The notes beneath the pieces were generated by a model. That model did not search any database, was not told the origin of the DNA, and saw only the letters and a program-made list of their open reading frames with translations. 5,315 bases of DNA from positions 1 through 5,315 of the forward strand of contig JABSPI010000265.1 in assembly GCA_013214365.1 (NCBI GenBank), in the 5' to 3' direction. The position numbers and the translations under genes were made by a program. Below are positions 1 to 5,315 of the stretch, piece after piece (the first letter of the stretch is position 1; each line of letters starts with the position of its first letter). This DNA is from Erythrobacter sp. (GTDB taxonomy: Bacteria; Pseudomonadota; Alphaproteobacteria; Sphingomonadales; Sphingomonadaceae).

Positions 1-544
1 CAAACCGCTGAAGCCGTTCCCAGTAATAGCGCAAAGGTGCAGGCAAAATCCCGCCGACAATATGCGACCCATCAAAAGGCGGGATCGGCAACAGGTTGAA
101 CAGGCCAAGGAAAATATTAAGCAACAAAAACATCGACAGCGCGGTGTAGAAAATGTTCTGCTCACCTGCCGCCGGATAGCCAAAGATCGCCGCCGCAAGG
201 CCCAAAGCAATCGCGCCCAACCCGGCCAGAATGAAATTGGTCGCCGGCCCCGCCGCTGCCACCGCCATCATGCCGAAACGCGGATTATCCAGCCGGTATT
301 TGTTCACCGGCACCGGCTTTGCCCACCCAAAGGCCGGCGCGCCCATCAACAACAATCCGCCCGGCACAAGCAAAGTGCCGACCGGGTCGATATGTTTGAT
401 CGGATTGAGGGTCAGCCGACCCCGCTCGCTCGCAGTGGGATCGCCGAGCAATTTGGCCACATATCCATGCGCGACCTCGTGAAAGACAATCGCAATGGTC
501 AGGCACGGGACAAGGATTAAGATTAGTATGAAGGTATCTGGCAT
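1..544 (-). CDS. Site-2 protease family (M50) intramembrane metalloprotease, 3' end cut by window edge
   Basis: Reading the minus strand from the ATG at 544 gives 181 codons with no stop before the window edge, so the C-terminus is missing. A hydrophobic segment (residues 5-21) runs into the zinc motif HEVAH at 22-26, with His22, Glu23 and His26 as the expected two zinc ligands and catalytic base. Downstream come a conserved-type HIDPVGTLL stretch (51-59), a GPATN turn (99-103), hydrophobic segments at about 91-121 and 136-153, and NLLPIPPFDG (150-159), whose Asp158 fits the third zinc ligand. This order is that of the short, PDZ-less bacterial site-2 protease group; members are usually a little over 200 residues, so perhaps 30-50 residues lie outside. 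The substrate cannot be told. The ATG is the first start after an in-frame stop, and I see no good Shine-Dalgarno before it. It lies 63 nt downstream of grpB and may share its transcript. Confidence 0.9.
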   Translation of the reverse strand, partial: MPDTFILILILVPCLTIAIVFHEVAHGYVAKLLGDPTASERGRLTLNPIKHIDPVGTLLVPGGLLLMGAPAFGWAKPVPVNKYRLDNPRFGMMAVAAAGPATNFILAGLGAIALGLAAAIFGYPAAGEQNIFYTALSMFLLLNIFLGLFNLLPIPPFDGSHIVGGILPAPLRYYWERLQRF

Positions 545-607
545 AATGACGATGTGGGTTATGAACTCTAAAAACGCTAGGTCTGTACCTTCTGGGTGCC
601 TTTGTGG

Positions 608-1135
608 TCAGGTCTGCGCGCGTGCCCAATTCAAAGCCGCGCGTTCAATTTCCGCTACATATGGCGCTTTACGAGCGATGTAATCATCGACCCCGCGCCA
701 GTCTGACACGATGGCCTGTTTCAATTGAGAATAGGCTGCCGCTATCTCGGCATGGGCGCGCAAATAATCACGGAAAGCCAAATGGCGCAGGACATTGGGC
801 GAACCCTTTGCAAAAACATGTATGTGATGCGTTCGAACACCCTTATCATCAGCATTGGTGAAGAAGCGTCGTCCGCAAATGCCATTTTCCCCTCTCGATT
901 TAAACCCTGCGCTAATCATCTGATCCGTTCGCTGATCCAGCGCCTCGGCCCGGGTCACCTCGATAAGTATATCGATCACAGGTTTGGCGTAAATTCCGGG
1001 TATCGCTGTGCTGCCAATATGATGAATTTCACAGGCACAATCGCCCCAGATATCCCACAGAACCCGGCGCGCTGCGTCGAACTGGGCGGGCCAATCGGGA
1101 TCGTAGGGTCGAGGAGGCTGGCGGACCGGCTCCAC
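608..1135 (-). CDS. GrpB family (UPF0157) nucleotidyltransferase-fold protein
   Basis: A 175-residue protein with the GrpB/UPF0157 signature in order: YDPDWP (11-16), HHIGSTAIPG (38-47), AKPVIDILIEV (50-60), RTHHIHVF (101-108), FRDYLRAH (121-128) and a C-terminal helix around KAPYVAEIE (156-164). The GST...IDI pattern resembles the core of the nucleotidyltransferase fold, and the length is normal for the family. Family members are found alone or fused to dephospho-CoA kinase; the biochemical role is not established, so names such as 'glutamate-rich protein GrpB' carry little functional meaning. The start is GTG at 1135, only 2 nt after the tdk stop; no other start lies upstream of the conserved YDP motif within this gap. 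A purine-rich GGTGGG about 6 nt before it, within the tdk end, could act as ribosome binding site. Translational coupling to tdk is likely. Confidence 0.93.
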   Translation of the reverse strand: MEPVRQPPRPYDPDWPAQFDAARRVLWDIWGDCACEIHHIGSTAIPGIYAKPVIDILIEVTRAEALDQRTDQMISAGFKSRGENGICGRRFFTNADDKGVRTHHIHVFAKGSPNVLRHLAFRDYLRAHAEIAAAYSQLKQAIVSDWRGVDDYIARKAPYVAEIERAALNWARAQT

Positions 1136-1137
1136 AG

Positions 1138-1731
1138 CTAGCCCACCGCTGCCAGATCGCCGGCCAGAGCGGCGCTGAAATGTTTGCGGCAGAGTGCGAC
1201 ATAGCGGTCATTGCCGCCGATTTCGGTCTGTTCGCCTTCATTGACGGGTCGCCCGGCTGCATCGACGCGCAAATTCATGCTCGCCTTGCGCCCGCACCAA
1301 CACACCGCTTTGAGTTCCACCAGCGCATCGGCAATCCCCAACAAGACCGCCGAACCGGGGAACAATTCCCCCTGAAAATCGGTGCGCAAACCATAGCACA
1401 GGACAGGGATCGACAATTCATCGGCCAATTTGGCCAATTGCCAAACCTGCGCCTTGGTCAGGAATTGTGCCTCGTCGACCATGATGCAATCGAGCCGCGA
1501 TTGCGCGTGCTGCGCGCTGATATCTGCGAACAGGTCGGTGGCCGGGCGATAGAGATGCGCGCCCGCCTCCAGACCGATCCGGCTTTGCACCATCCCCGCG
1601 CTGCGTGTGTCGAGTTCGGCGGTCCACACCATGGTCGCCATGCCGCGTTCGCGATAGTTGAAATCGGCCTGCAACAAAGTGGTCGATTTGCCGGCATTCA
1701 TGCTGGAATAGTAAAAATAGAGCTTGGCCAT
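1138..1731 (-). CDS. tdk: Thymidine kinase (type II, TK1-like)
   Basis: ATP-dependent cytosolic kinase making dTMP from thymidine (pyrimidine salvage). The 197-residue product begins [18 protein letters not shown], very like the E. coli Tdk N-terminus. Visible elements are the Walker A loop at 9-17 with Lys15, a VDEAQF segment (85-90) where Glu87 is the expected catalytic base, the lasso-type segment [14 protein letters not shown] (111-124), and the zinc-site residues Cys144-x-Cys146 and Cys181-RK-His184, the same CxC/CxxH arrangement I recall for E. coli Tdk. The sequence looks intact. I chose the ATG at 1731 because the family starts at this point; an upstream in-frame TTG at 1767 and GTG at 1737 would only add a non-conserved extension. 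It is divergent from the abgT-family gene and is followed at 2 nt by grpB, so it heads a probable minus-strand operon. Confidence 0.97.
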   Translation of the reverse strand: MAKLYFYYSSMNAGKSTTLLQADFNYRERGMATMVWTAELDTRSAGMVQSRIGLEAGAHLYRPATDLFADISAQHAQSRLDCIMVDEAQFLTKAQVWQLAKLADELSIPVLCYGLRTDFQGELFPGSAVLLGIADALVELKAVCWCGRKASMNLRVDAAGRPVNEGEQTEIGGNDRYVALCRKHFSAALAGDLAAVG

Positions 1732-1791
1732 GCGCACAAGCCTTGCAGCATGCAGGCCGGCGGGCAAGCGCGGACCGCGCGGCGCTCAAAA

Positions 1792-1817
1792 TTCTTCAAC
1801 ATCATTTCTTCAACATC
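1792..1817. repeat. 12-nt direct repeat TTCTTCAACATC, two copies
   Basis: The identical 12-mer lies at 1792-1803 and 1806-1817, with a 14-nt start-to-start distance and a 2-nt spacer. It sits in the AT-richer middle of the tdk/abgT divergent gap and overlaps the only candidate promoter hexamers. It could be a tandem operator for a regulator or simply a small duplication; the sequence alone does not decide. Confidence 0.6.
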
Positions 1818-1887
1818 TATGCCAAGCAAAGGGCAGACAGCCGGCATCAGCAATGCTAGCGCAGGCCCACGAACTGGAAAACAAAAC

Positions 1888-1892
1888 GGGGA
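1888..1892 (+). promoter_or_regulatory. Ribosome binding site supporting the AbgT-family start at 1901
   Basis: GGGGA lies 8 nt before ATG 1901. The alternative in-frame ATG at 1853 adds 16 polar residues and has no comparable purine tract at the right distance, so 1901 is preferred. Confidence 0.5.
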
Positions 1893-1900
1893 TCAAAGAT

Positions 1901-3544
1901 ATGGCAACGGCCGCAGACGCGACCAAATCCGAAGGCATGACCGGCATTCTTGGCTGGGTTGAGCGCTCTGGCAACAAATTGCCCGATCCGGTATTTTTGT
2001 TCTTTTATTTGATCATCGCCCTTGTCGCGATCTCGGTCCTGAGCGCAGCTTTCGGCGTGTCGGCCTCCCACCCCACCAAGATCGACGAACAAACCGGTTC
2101 GTTTGAAGTGATTCAGGCGGTGAGCTTGTTGTCGCCCGAAAATATCCAGCGGCTGTGGGTCGAAATGCCCAAGACCTTCACCCATTTCCACCCGCTGGGC
2201 TATGTGCTGGTGGTGATGCTGGGCGCGGGCGTTGCGGAACGTTCGGGCTTTTTCGCCGCGGGCATGGCCAAAGCGGTCAAGAGCGCGCCCAAGGCTCTGC
2301 TCACGCCGGTCGTGGCGCTTGTTGCGATGTTGGGCAATCATGCCGCTGATGCCGGTTATGTGGTGCTGATCCCGCTTGCAGGGATCTTGTTCGCTGCGGC
2401 TGGGCGCCATCCCATGGCGGGGATTGCCGCCGCCTTTGCAGGGGTTTCGGGCGGGTTTTCGGCCAATATTTCGCCGGGGCAATTGGACGCTTTGCTGTTC
2501 GGCATAACCGAAGAGGCGGTCGCGGCAAGCGCGCTCGACCCGAATTGGACCGCGAACATTGCGGGCAATTGGTATTTCATCAGCGCGATGACCGTGCTGT
2601 TCCTGCCGATCATCTGGTATGTGACCGACAAGGTTATCGAGCCGCGCCTTGGCCCGTGGACCGGCGGCGCAACAGCAGGCGGCGCAGATGATGATCTGAG
2701 CCCCGACCCCACCGCCCATGATGGCGGCGCATCTTCAAAAGGTTTGCGCGCCGCAGGTCTTGCCGCTTTGGCAGTGATCGGTTTGTGGGCGGCGATGGTG
2801 TTTGCGCCGGGCACACCATTGGTGAATGAGGCGGCCTGCCTGACCAGCGACGGTGCGCCGATTGCCGATTGTTCCATCCACAGCGAGCTGCGCCCGCTCT
2901 ACCAATCCTTGGTTGCGGCCTTCTTCATCCTGTTTCTGGCAACCGGCTGGGCCTATGGCCGCGCGGTCGGCACGATCAACAACCATAAAGATCTGGTCGC
3001 GATGATGACCGAGAGCATGAAGGATATGGGCTATTACCTTGTCCTGGCATTTGCCGCCGCGCATTTCGTGGCCATGTTCAATTGGTCGAATTTGGGGCTG
3101 ATTTCGGCGGTGCATGGTGCTGATGCGATCGAATCCACCGGCCTGCCTTTGCCGATTGTTCTGGGGCTGATGGTGATCTTTGCTGCCATGTTGAACCTGT
3201 TTGTGGGTTCGGCCAGCGCCAAATGGGCGCTGCTTGCCCCGATCCTTGTGCCGATGCTGATGCTGCTCGGGATCAGCCCGGAAGGCGCGACCGCGGCCTA
3301 CCGCGTCGGCGACAGCGCAACCAATATCATCACTCCGCTAATGGTGTATTTCCCGCTCATCCTCGTCTTTGCCCAGCGTTGGCAGCCCAGCTTTGGTCTG
3401 GGCAGTTTGACCGCGATGATGTTGCCCTATTCGGTATGGCTGCTGATTTCAGGCACGGTGTTGATCGTGGTTTGGTTCTATCTCGGCATTCCGATGGGGC
3501 CTGATGCGCCGGTCGCCTACACTTTGCCCGGAGCCGGCGGATAG
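1901..3544 (+). CDS. AbgT family transporter (p-aminobenzoyl-glutamate / antimetabolite transport)
   Basis: A 547-residue inner-membrane protein with about nine to eleven hydrophobic segments. AbgT-family features include SGFFAAG (115-121), GNHAADAGYV (145-154), SANISPGQLDALL (187-199, probable first hairpin, with Asp196 a candidate for the family's essential Asp), an EPRLG turn (247-251), and the second hairpin region with Asn432, Trp442, Pro460, Arg468 and Asp471. The spacings from Trp442 (-10, +18, +26, +29) equal those I recall for functionally important residues of the characterised members YdaH and MtrF. E. coli AbgT imports p-aminobenzoyl-glutamate, while MtrF and YdaH have been reported to export sulfonamides; which applies here cannot be told. 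A Gly/Asp-rich cytoplasmic loop (252-281) and a predicted periplasmic loop with Cys313 and Cys324 make the protein somewhat longer than usual (around 490-520). It is transcribed divergently from tdk and followed by a YceI gene. Confidence 0.94.
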   Translation: MATAADATKSEGMTGILGWVERSGNKLPDPVFLFFYLIIALVAISVLSAAFGVSASHPTKIDEQTGSFEVIQAVSLLSPENIQRLWVEMPKTFTHFHPLGYVLVVMLGAGVAERSGFFAAGMAKAVKSAPKALLTPVVALVAMLGNHAADAGYVVLIPLAGILFAAAGRHPMAGIAAAFAGVSGGFSANISPGQLDALLFGITEEAVAASALDPNWTANIAGNWYFISAMTVLFLPIIWYVTDKVIEPRLGPWTGGATAGGADDDLSPDPTAHDGGASSKGLRAAGLAALAVIGLWAAMVFAPGTPLVNEAACLTSDGAPIADCSIHSELRPLYQSLVAAFFILFLATGWAYGRAVGTINNHKDLVAMMTESMKDMGYYLVLAFAAAHFVAMFNWSNLGLISAVHGADAIESTGLPLPIVLGLMVIFAAMLNLFVGSASAKWALLAPILVPMLMLLGISPEGATAAYRVGDSATNIITPLMVYFPLILVFAQRWQPSFGLGSLTAMMLPYSVWLLISGTVLIVVWFYLGIPMGPDAPVAYTLPGAGG

Positions 3545-3571
3545 CGCGCCTCTGGCACAGTGCTGGCGCGC
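3544..3571 (+). terminator. Weak hairpin after the AbgT-family gene
   Basis: GCGCGCC (3544-3550) can pair with GGCGCGC (3565-3571), a 7-bp all-GC stem with a 14-nt loop, starting on the last base of the stop codon. No T-run follows, only GGGTTTGAGG. It could be an attenuating or Rho-assisted end, or chance in GC-rich DNA. Confidence 0.25.
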
Positions 3572-3617
3572 GCGGGTTTGAGGAAACAAAACCGCTAGGC
3601 CGGGCGTAGATGAGGGT

Positions 3618-4289
3618 ATGATCACACGCATCATCCCCGGGGGAGCATTGGCGCTTGGCGCGGCCTTGATCGTGGCCAGCACGGCAGGCTCGGCCGCGCA
3701 AGACGCAACCGCGCGGCCGAACACGATTGCGCCGGGCGCGCCCGCAAACGCATCCCCCGATGCATCCGGCCCGCTCAATTACCGGCTCGATGCCTCGGCC
3801 AGCGATGTGTCCGCGCGCGTCCCGTTTTTCGGTCTTGCCAGCAAGACGGCGCGGTTTCCCGAAATGGCAGGCGCGGTCCAGATCGTGCCGGGCGAGCCCG
3901 AAGCGGCAATGATCGATGTGACCTTTGATGCGCGCGCGCTGGAAGCGCCCGATGAGGTCACGCTCAACCGGCTGCGCGGCGAACGGTTTTTCTGGGTCGA
4001 TCGCTATCCAACCATACGCTTTGTCGGCAGATCGCTCGCACTGACCTCGCCCACGCGTGGGACATTAACCGGCGAGCTGACCGCGCGCGGGGTGAGCAAC
4101 ACCGAAACGCTCGATGTGATCTTTGAACGCGACCCCGTGCGCGCCGGGGATCAACCGGTGCGTTTCACCGGGACAATGGAAATCGACCGGCGCGATTATG
4201 GCATGCGCAGCTATCAATTGATTGTGGGCAACCGGGTGGAGATCACGCTGAATGCGCTGATGGTGCGGCGCCAAAGCGTTGGGGACTAG
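3618..4289 (+). CDS. YceI family periplasmic lipocalin-like protein
   Basis: A 223-residue exported protein. Residues 1-27 form a signal peptide (basic start MITR, hydrophobic core, likely cleavage SAA|QD), followed by a Pro/Ala-rich linker to about residue 52. The rest matches the YceI beta-barrel: a YRLD opening strand (55-58), FFGLASKTARF (70-80), ERFFWVDRYPTIRF (122-135), the LTGELTARGVSNTETLDV block (150-167), and a C-terminal FTGTMEIDRRDYGM plus VGNRVEITLNA (203-213). YceI proteins bind isoprenoid-type lipids in a barrel; the ligand here is unknown. The start is the ATG at 3618, as it gives a complete signal peptide; the purine tract GAGGG (3612-3616) is unusually close to it. It lies 73 nt after the AbgT-family gene with no clear promoter between, so co-transcription is possible. 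It converges on rbfA, with 27 nt between the two stop codons. Confidence 0.9.
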   Translation: MITRIIPGGALALGAALIVASTAGSAAQDATARPNTIAPGAPANASPDASGPLNYRLDASASDVSARVPFFGLASKTARFPEMAGAVQIVPGEPEAAMIDVTFDARALEAPDEVTLNRLRGERFFWVDRYPTIRFVGRSLALTSPTRGTLTGELTARGVSNTETLDVIFERDPVRAGDQPVRFTGTMEIDRRDYGMRSYQLIVGNRVEITLNALMVRRQSVGD

Positions 4290-4301
4290 AGGGTGGGCCG
4301 C

Positions 4302-4331
4302 TTAGGCCTCATCATCTTAAGCCTCATCATC
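4302..4331 (-). repeat. 15-nt tandem duplication covering the rbfA C-terminus and stop codon
   Basis: On the minus strand the final codons of rbfA read GAT GAT GAG GCT TAA (4331-4317) and are followed at once by GAT GAT GAG GCC TAA (4316-4302). The two units are identical apart from one synonymous third-position change (GCT/GCC). The second unit stays in frame, so readthrough of the first stop would add only four residues, DDEA. It occupies most of the 27-nt gap to the convergent YceI stop. Confidence 0.9.
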
Positions 4332-4724
4332 CTCTTCCAGATCGCGCGCAACCTTGGGATCGCGCAGCAATTCCTCGATCCGGTCGGCTTCGGCAAAGCT
4401 TTCATCTTTGCGGAATTTCAATTTGGGCGCGAATTTGAGGCCGAGGCGCTTGGCCACTTCGCGCTGGAGGAAGGCGGTGTTCTGGCGCAGGGCCTTGACC
4501 ACATCATCCTCTGCATTGCCCAAAAGCGGCTTCACATAAGCGGTCGCGTTTCTAAGGTCGGGTGTCATGCGCACCTCGGTCACCGCAATGTTCGATGCGC
4601 TGACCACATCGTCATGCACTTCTTGCCGGGCGAGCAATTCGGACAGAATGTGGCGCACCCGTTCGCCCACTTTGAGGACGCGGACCGATTGCTGTTCGGC
4701 GGTGTGGTCTTGTCTTTTGGCCAT
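4317..4724 (-). CDS. rbfA: 30S ribosome-binding factor A
   Basis: A 135-residue cytosolic factor that binds the 30S subunit and assists 16S rRNA 5'-end maturation, notably in the cold. Family features are [19 protein letters not shown] (13-31), the central strand block [20 protein letters not shown] (45-64), and [20 protein letters not shown] (85-104) followed by the acidic helix DRIEELL (114-120); together they form the single KH-type domain of RbfA. The product ends in an acidic tail, EEDDEA. The start is ATG 4724: an in-frame start at 4790 would add 22 non-conserved residues overlapping the DUF1697 gene, and a G-run lies 6 nt before 4724. The start lies 2 nt after the DUF1697 stop, so coupled translation is likely. 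truB, a common next gene, is absent; a convergent YceI gene follows. infB may lie beyond the right edge, upstream of DUF1697, but this cannot be seen. Confidence 0.95.
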   Translation of the reverse strand: MAKRQDHTAEQQSVRVLKVGERVRHILSELLARQEVHDDVVSASNIAVTEVRMTPDLRNATAYVKPLLGNAEDDVVKALRQNTAFLQREVAKRLGLKFAPKLKFRKDESFAEADRIEELLRDPKVARDLEEDDEA

Positions 4725-4726
4725 AA

Positions 4727-5314
4727 TCAGCCCCCCATAGCCGCAATTATCCGCCGGAGCGAGCGGATGTTGCGCGCGGTCCCGCGACATCCCATCCGCT
4801 TGGCGATGAAGGCGCTGGTGAGCTTGCTGCGCCCCACCCCGTTGACATAATCGATATAGAGCGCGCGGTGCCCCAAGGCGATGCGTTCATCCCCGCGGCC
4901 GCGATGATCGTCGACCAAAGTGTCAAAAGCGTGCAAGGGAGGGTGATCCTCGAGGAAATGGATATGGACCAGATTGTCCGCGCCATCAGCGACAAACGGA
5001 TTGTCCGCAATCGCCGCCTCGCACTGCGCAGCGTTCATCACCACCACGGCGCTGTCTATGCCGAAATCTTCCGACAGGCAGGCCGCGATTGCGCGCGCAG
5101 GGGCGAGCGTGCCGGGAATGGTGGTATCGGGCGTATCGGGCATATCGGGCGTTTGGGCCGCATCGCCCACATGATCGAACAGGATATTGCCGCTCGCCGC
5201 GACGCTTGCGACTTGGGCGAGGCCGCGCTGCGTCAAGGCCGCGCACAGATCATCCATCGCGATCCGATTGCCGCCAACATTGATAGAACCCAGCAGCGCA
5301 AGGTGGCGGGTCAT
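4727..5314 (-). CDS. DUF1697 family protein
   Basis: A 195-residue cytosolic protein of unknown function. It opens [20 protein letters not shown], matching the family's usual start (M-x-R-Y-x-A-L-L-R-G-I-N-V-G-G), except that the common Arg-Gly is Gly-Ser here (residues 9-10). Further family blocks are ASGNILFD (40-47), a central NPFV segment (105-108) followed by the strand VHIHFLED (116-123), the strand [15 protein letters not shown] (151-165), and [12 protein letters not shown] (178-189), corresponding to the typical T-x-RN-x-x-T end. An in-frame Pro-Asp repeat (55-63) lies between the first and second halves. ATG 5314 is one base from the window edge; its ribosome site is not visible, but the family alignment makes it the probable start. 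It is tightly coupled to rbfA downstream (2-nt gap). No biochemical role should be assigned. Confidence 0.88.
   Translation of the reverse strand: MTRHLALLGSINVGGNRIAMDDLCAALTQRGLAQVASVAASGNILFDHVGDAAQTPDMPDTPDTTIPGTLAPARAIAACLSEDFGIDSAVVVMNAAQCEAAIADNPFVADGADNLVHIHFLEDHPPLHAFDTLVDDHRGRGDERIALGHRALYIDYVNGVGRSKLTSAFIAKRMGCRGTARNIRSLRRIIAAMGG
4731..4736 (-). promoter_or_regulatory. G-run ribosome binding site of rbfA inside the DUF1697 gene
   Basis: GGGGGG on the minus strand lies 6 nt before the rbfA ATG (4724) and forms the last two Gly codons of the upstream gene. It supports the chosen rbfA start and means ribosomes finishing DUF1697 translate over the rbfA binding site. Confidence 0.55.
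5126..5152 (-). repeat. Three in-frame 9-nt repeats coding Thr/Met-Pro-Asp in the DUF1697 gene
   Basis: On the minus strand the units ACGCCCGAT, ATGCCCGAT and ACGCCCGAT follow each other without gaps, coding TPD-MPD-TPD (residues 55-63); a degenerate ACC follows. The unit is a multiple of three, so copy-number change would keep the frame. It falls in a probable surface loop after the SGNILFD strand. Confidence 0.85.
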
Positions 5315-5315
5315 T

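Larger units (their letters stand above)
1732..1900. promoter_or_regulatory. Divergent intergenic region between tdk and the AbgT-family gene
   Basis: This 169-bp gap must hold the 5' signals of both divergent genes. The tdk-proximal half is GC-rich (CCGCGCGG palindrome at 1775-1782); the middle is AT-richer and carries a 12-nt direct repeat at 1792-1817. The best plus-strand hexamer pair I can see is TTCAAC (1795-1800) and TATGCC (1818-1823) with 17-nt spacing, a poor match to sigma-70 consensus. On the minus strand TTGAAG (1813-1808) is a possible -35 without a good -10. Promoter position is therefore unresolved. No riboswitch-like fold is obvious by eye. Confidence 0.35.

Noticed and set aside
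62..520. Plus-strand open frame of 152 codons at the left edge
   Set aside because: It is the shadow of the site-2 protease gene, whose HEVAH and FDG motifs are intact on the minus strand.
1738..1767. Longer tdk N-terminus from TTG 1767
   Set aside because: The extension is not part of the family, and the conserved protein begins exactly at the ATG at 1731.
1180..1962. Long plus-strand open frame (260 codons) opposite tdk
   Set aside because: It is the antisense shadow of tdk in GC-rich DNA: composition is biased to Arg/Gln/His, there is no recognisable domain, and tdk is unambiguous on the other strand.
1856..2719. Minus-strand open frame of 287 codons within the AbgT-family gene
   Set aside because: It is antisense to a strongly recognised membrane transporter, rich in Arg/His/Gln, and has no domain.
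3610..3621. Minimal leader ATG-AGG-GTA-TGA overlapping the YceI start
   Set aside because: A two-residue-plus-start reading frame that arises easily by chance; there is no separate ribosome site to support regulated coupling.
4296..4308. GGCC-GCTTA-GGCC hairpin between the YceI and rbfA stops as a bidirectional terminator
   Set aside because: Only a 4-bp stem, partly inside the duplicated unit, with no T-run on either side; too weak to annotate.
4293..4850. Plus-strand open frame of 185 codons opposite rbfA
   Set aside because: It covers rbfA and the end of the DUF1697 gene in antisense, both of which are clear family matches; no start signal or domain is seen.
1..5315. Possible defence island, mobile element or new multi-gene system
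   Set aside because: All seven genes belong to common chromosomal families, base composition looks even, and no integrase, transposase, toxin-antitoxin, CRISPR or flanking repeat is seen.

Overview
The window looks like ordinary chromosome from a GC-rich alphaproteobacterium. Family-level resemblance of Tdk, RbfA and the DUF1697 protein, plus codon use, points to Sphingomonadales (Erythrobacter-like). That taxonomic call is inference from protein character, not a database result. No phage, insertion sequence, CRISPR array, tRNA or rRNA is visible. The window is densely coding, with seven genes; the longest non-coding stretch is about 170 bases.

Left block (1-1731, minus strand, read right to left): tdk (thymidine kinase), then a GrpB/UPF0157 nucleotidyltransferase-fold gene starting with GTG 2 nt after the tdk stop, then after a 63-nt gap a site-2 protease-like M50 metalloprotease that runs off the left edge. 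The three probably form one transcript, with tight coupling between tdk and grpB.

Middle block (1732-4289): a 169-bp divergent intergenic region carries a 12-nt direct repeat and separates tdk from a plus-strand AbgT-family transporter (p-aminobenzoyl-glutamate uptake or sulfonamide/antimetabolite efflux). This is followed by a YceI-family secreted lipocalin-like protein. The divergent pairing of thymidine salvage with a folate-related transporter is suggestive but unproven.

Right block (4302-5314, minus strand): a DUF1697 gene is followed 2 nt later by rbfA (30S ribosome maturation factor), whose Shine-Dalgarno lies inside the DUF1697 3' end. rbfA converges on the YceI gene. The last 15 nt of rbfA, including the stop codon, are tandemly duplicated in frame immediately downstream. 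truB, often the gene after rbfA, is not there.

I found no convincing new multi-gene system. The points most worth a second look are small: the rbfA tail duplication, the in-frame 9-nt repeat in the DUF1697 gene, the tdk/abgT divergent promoter region, and a possible cysteine pair in an outward loop of the transporter.
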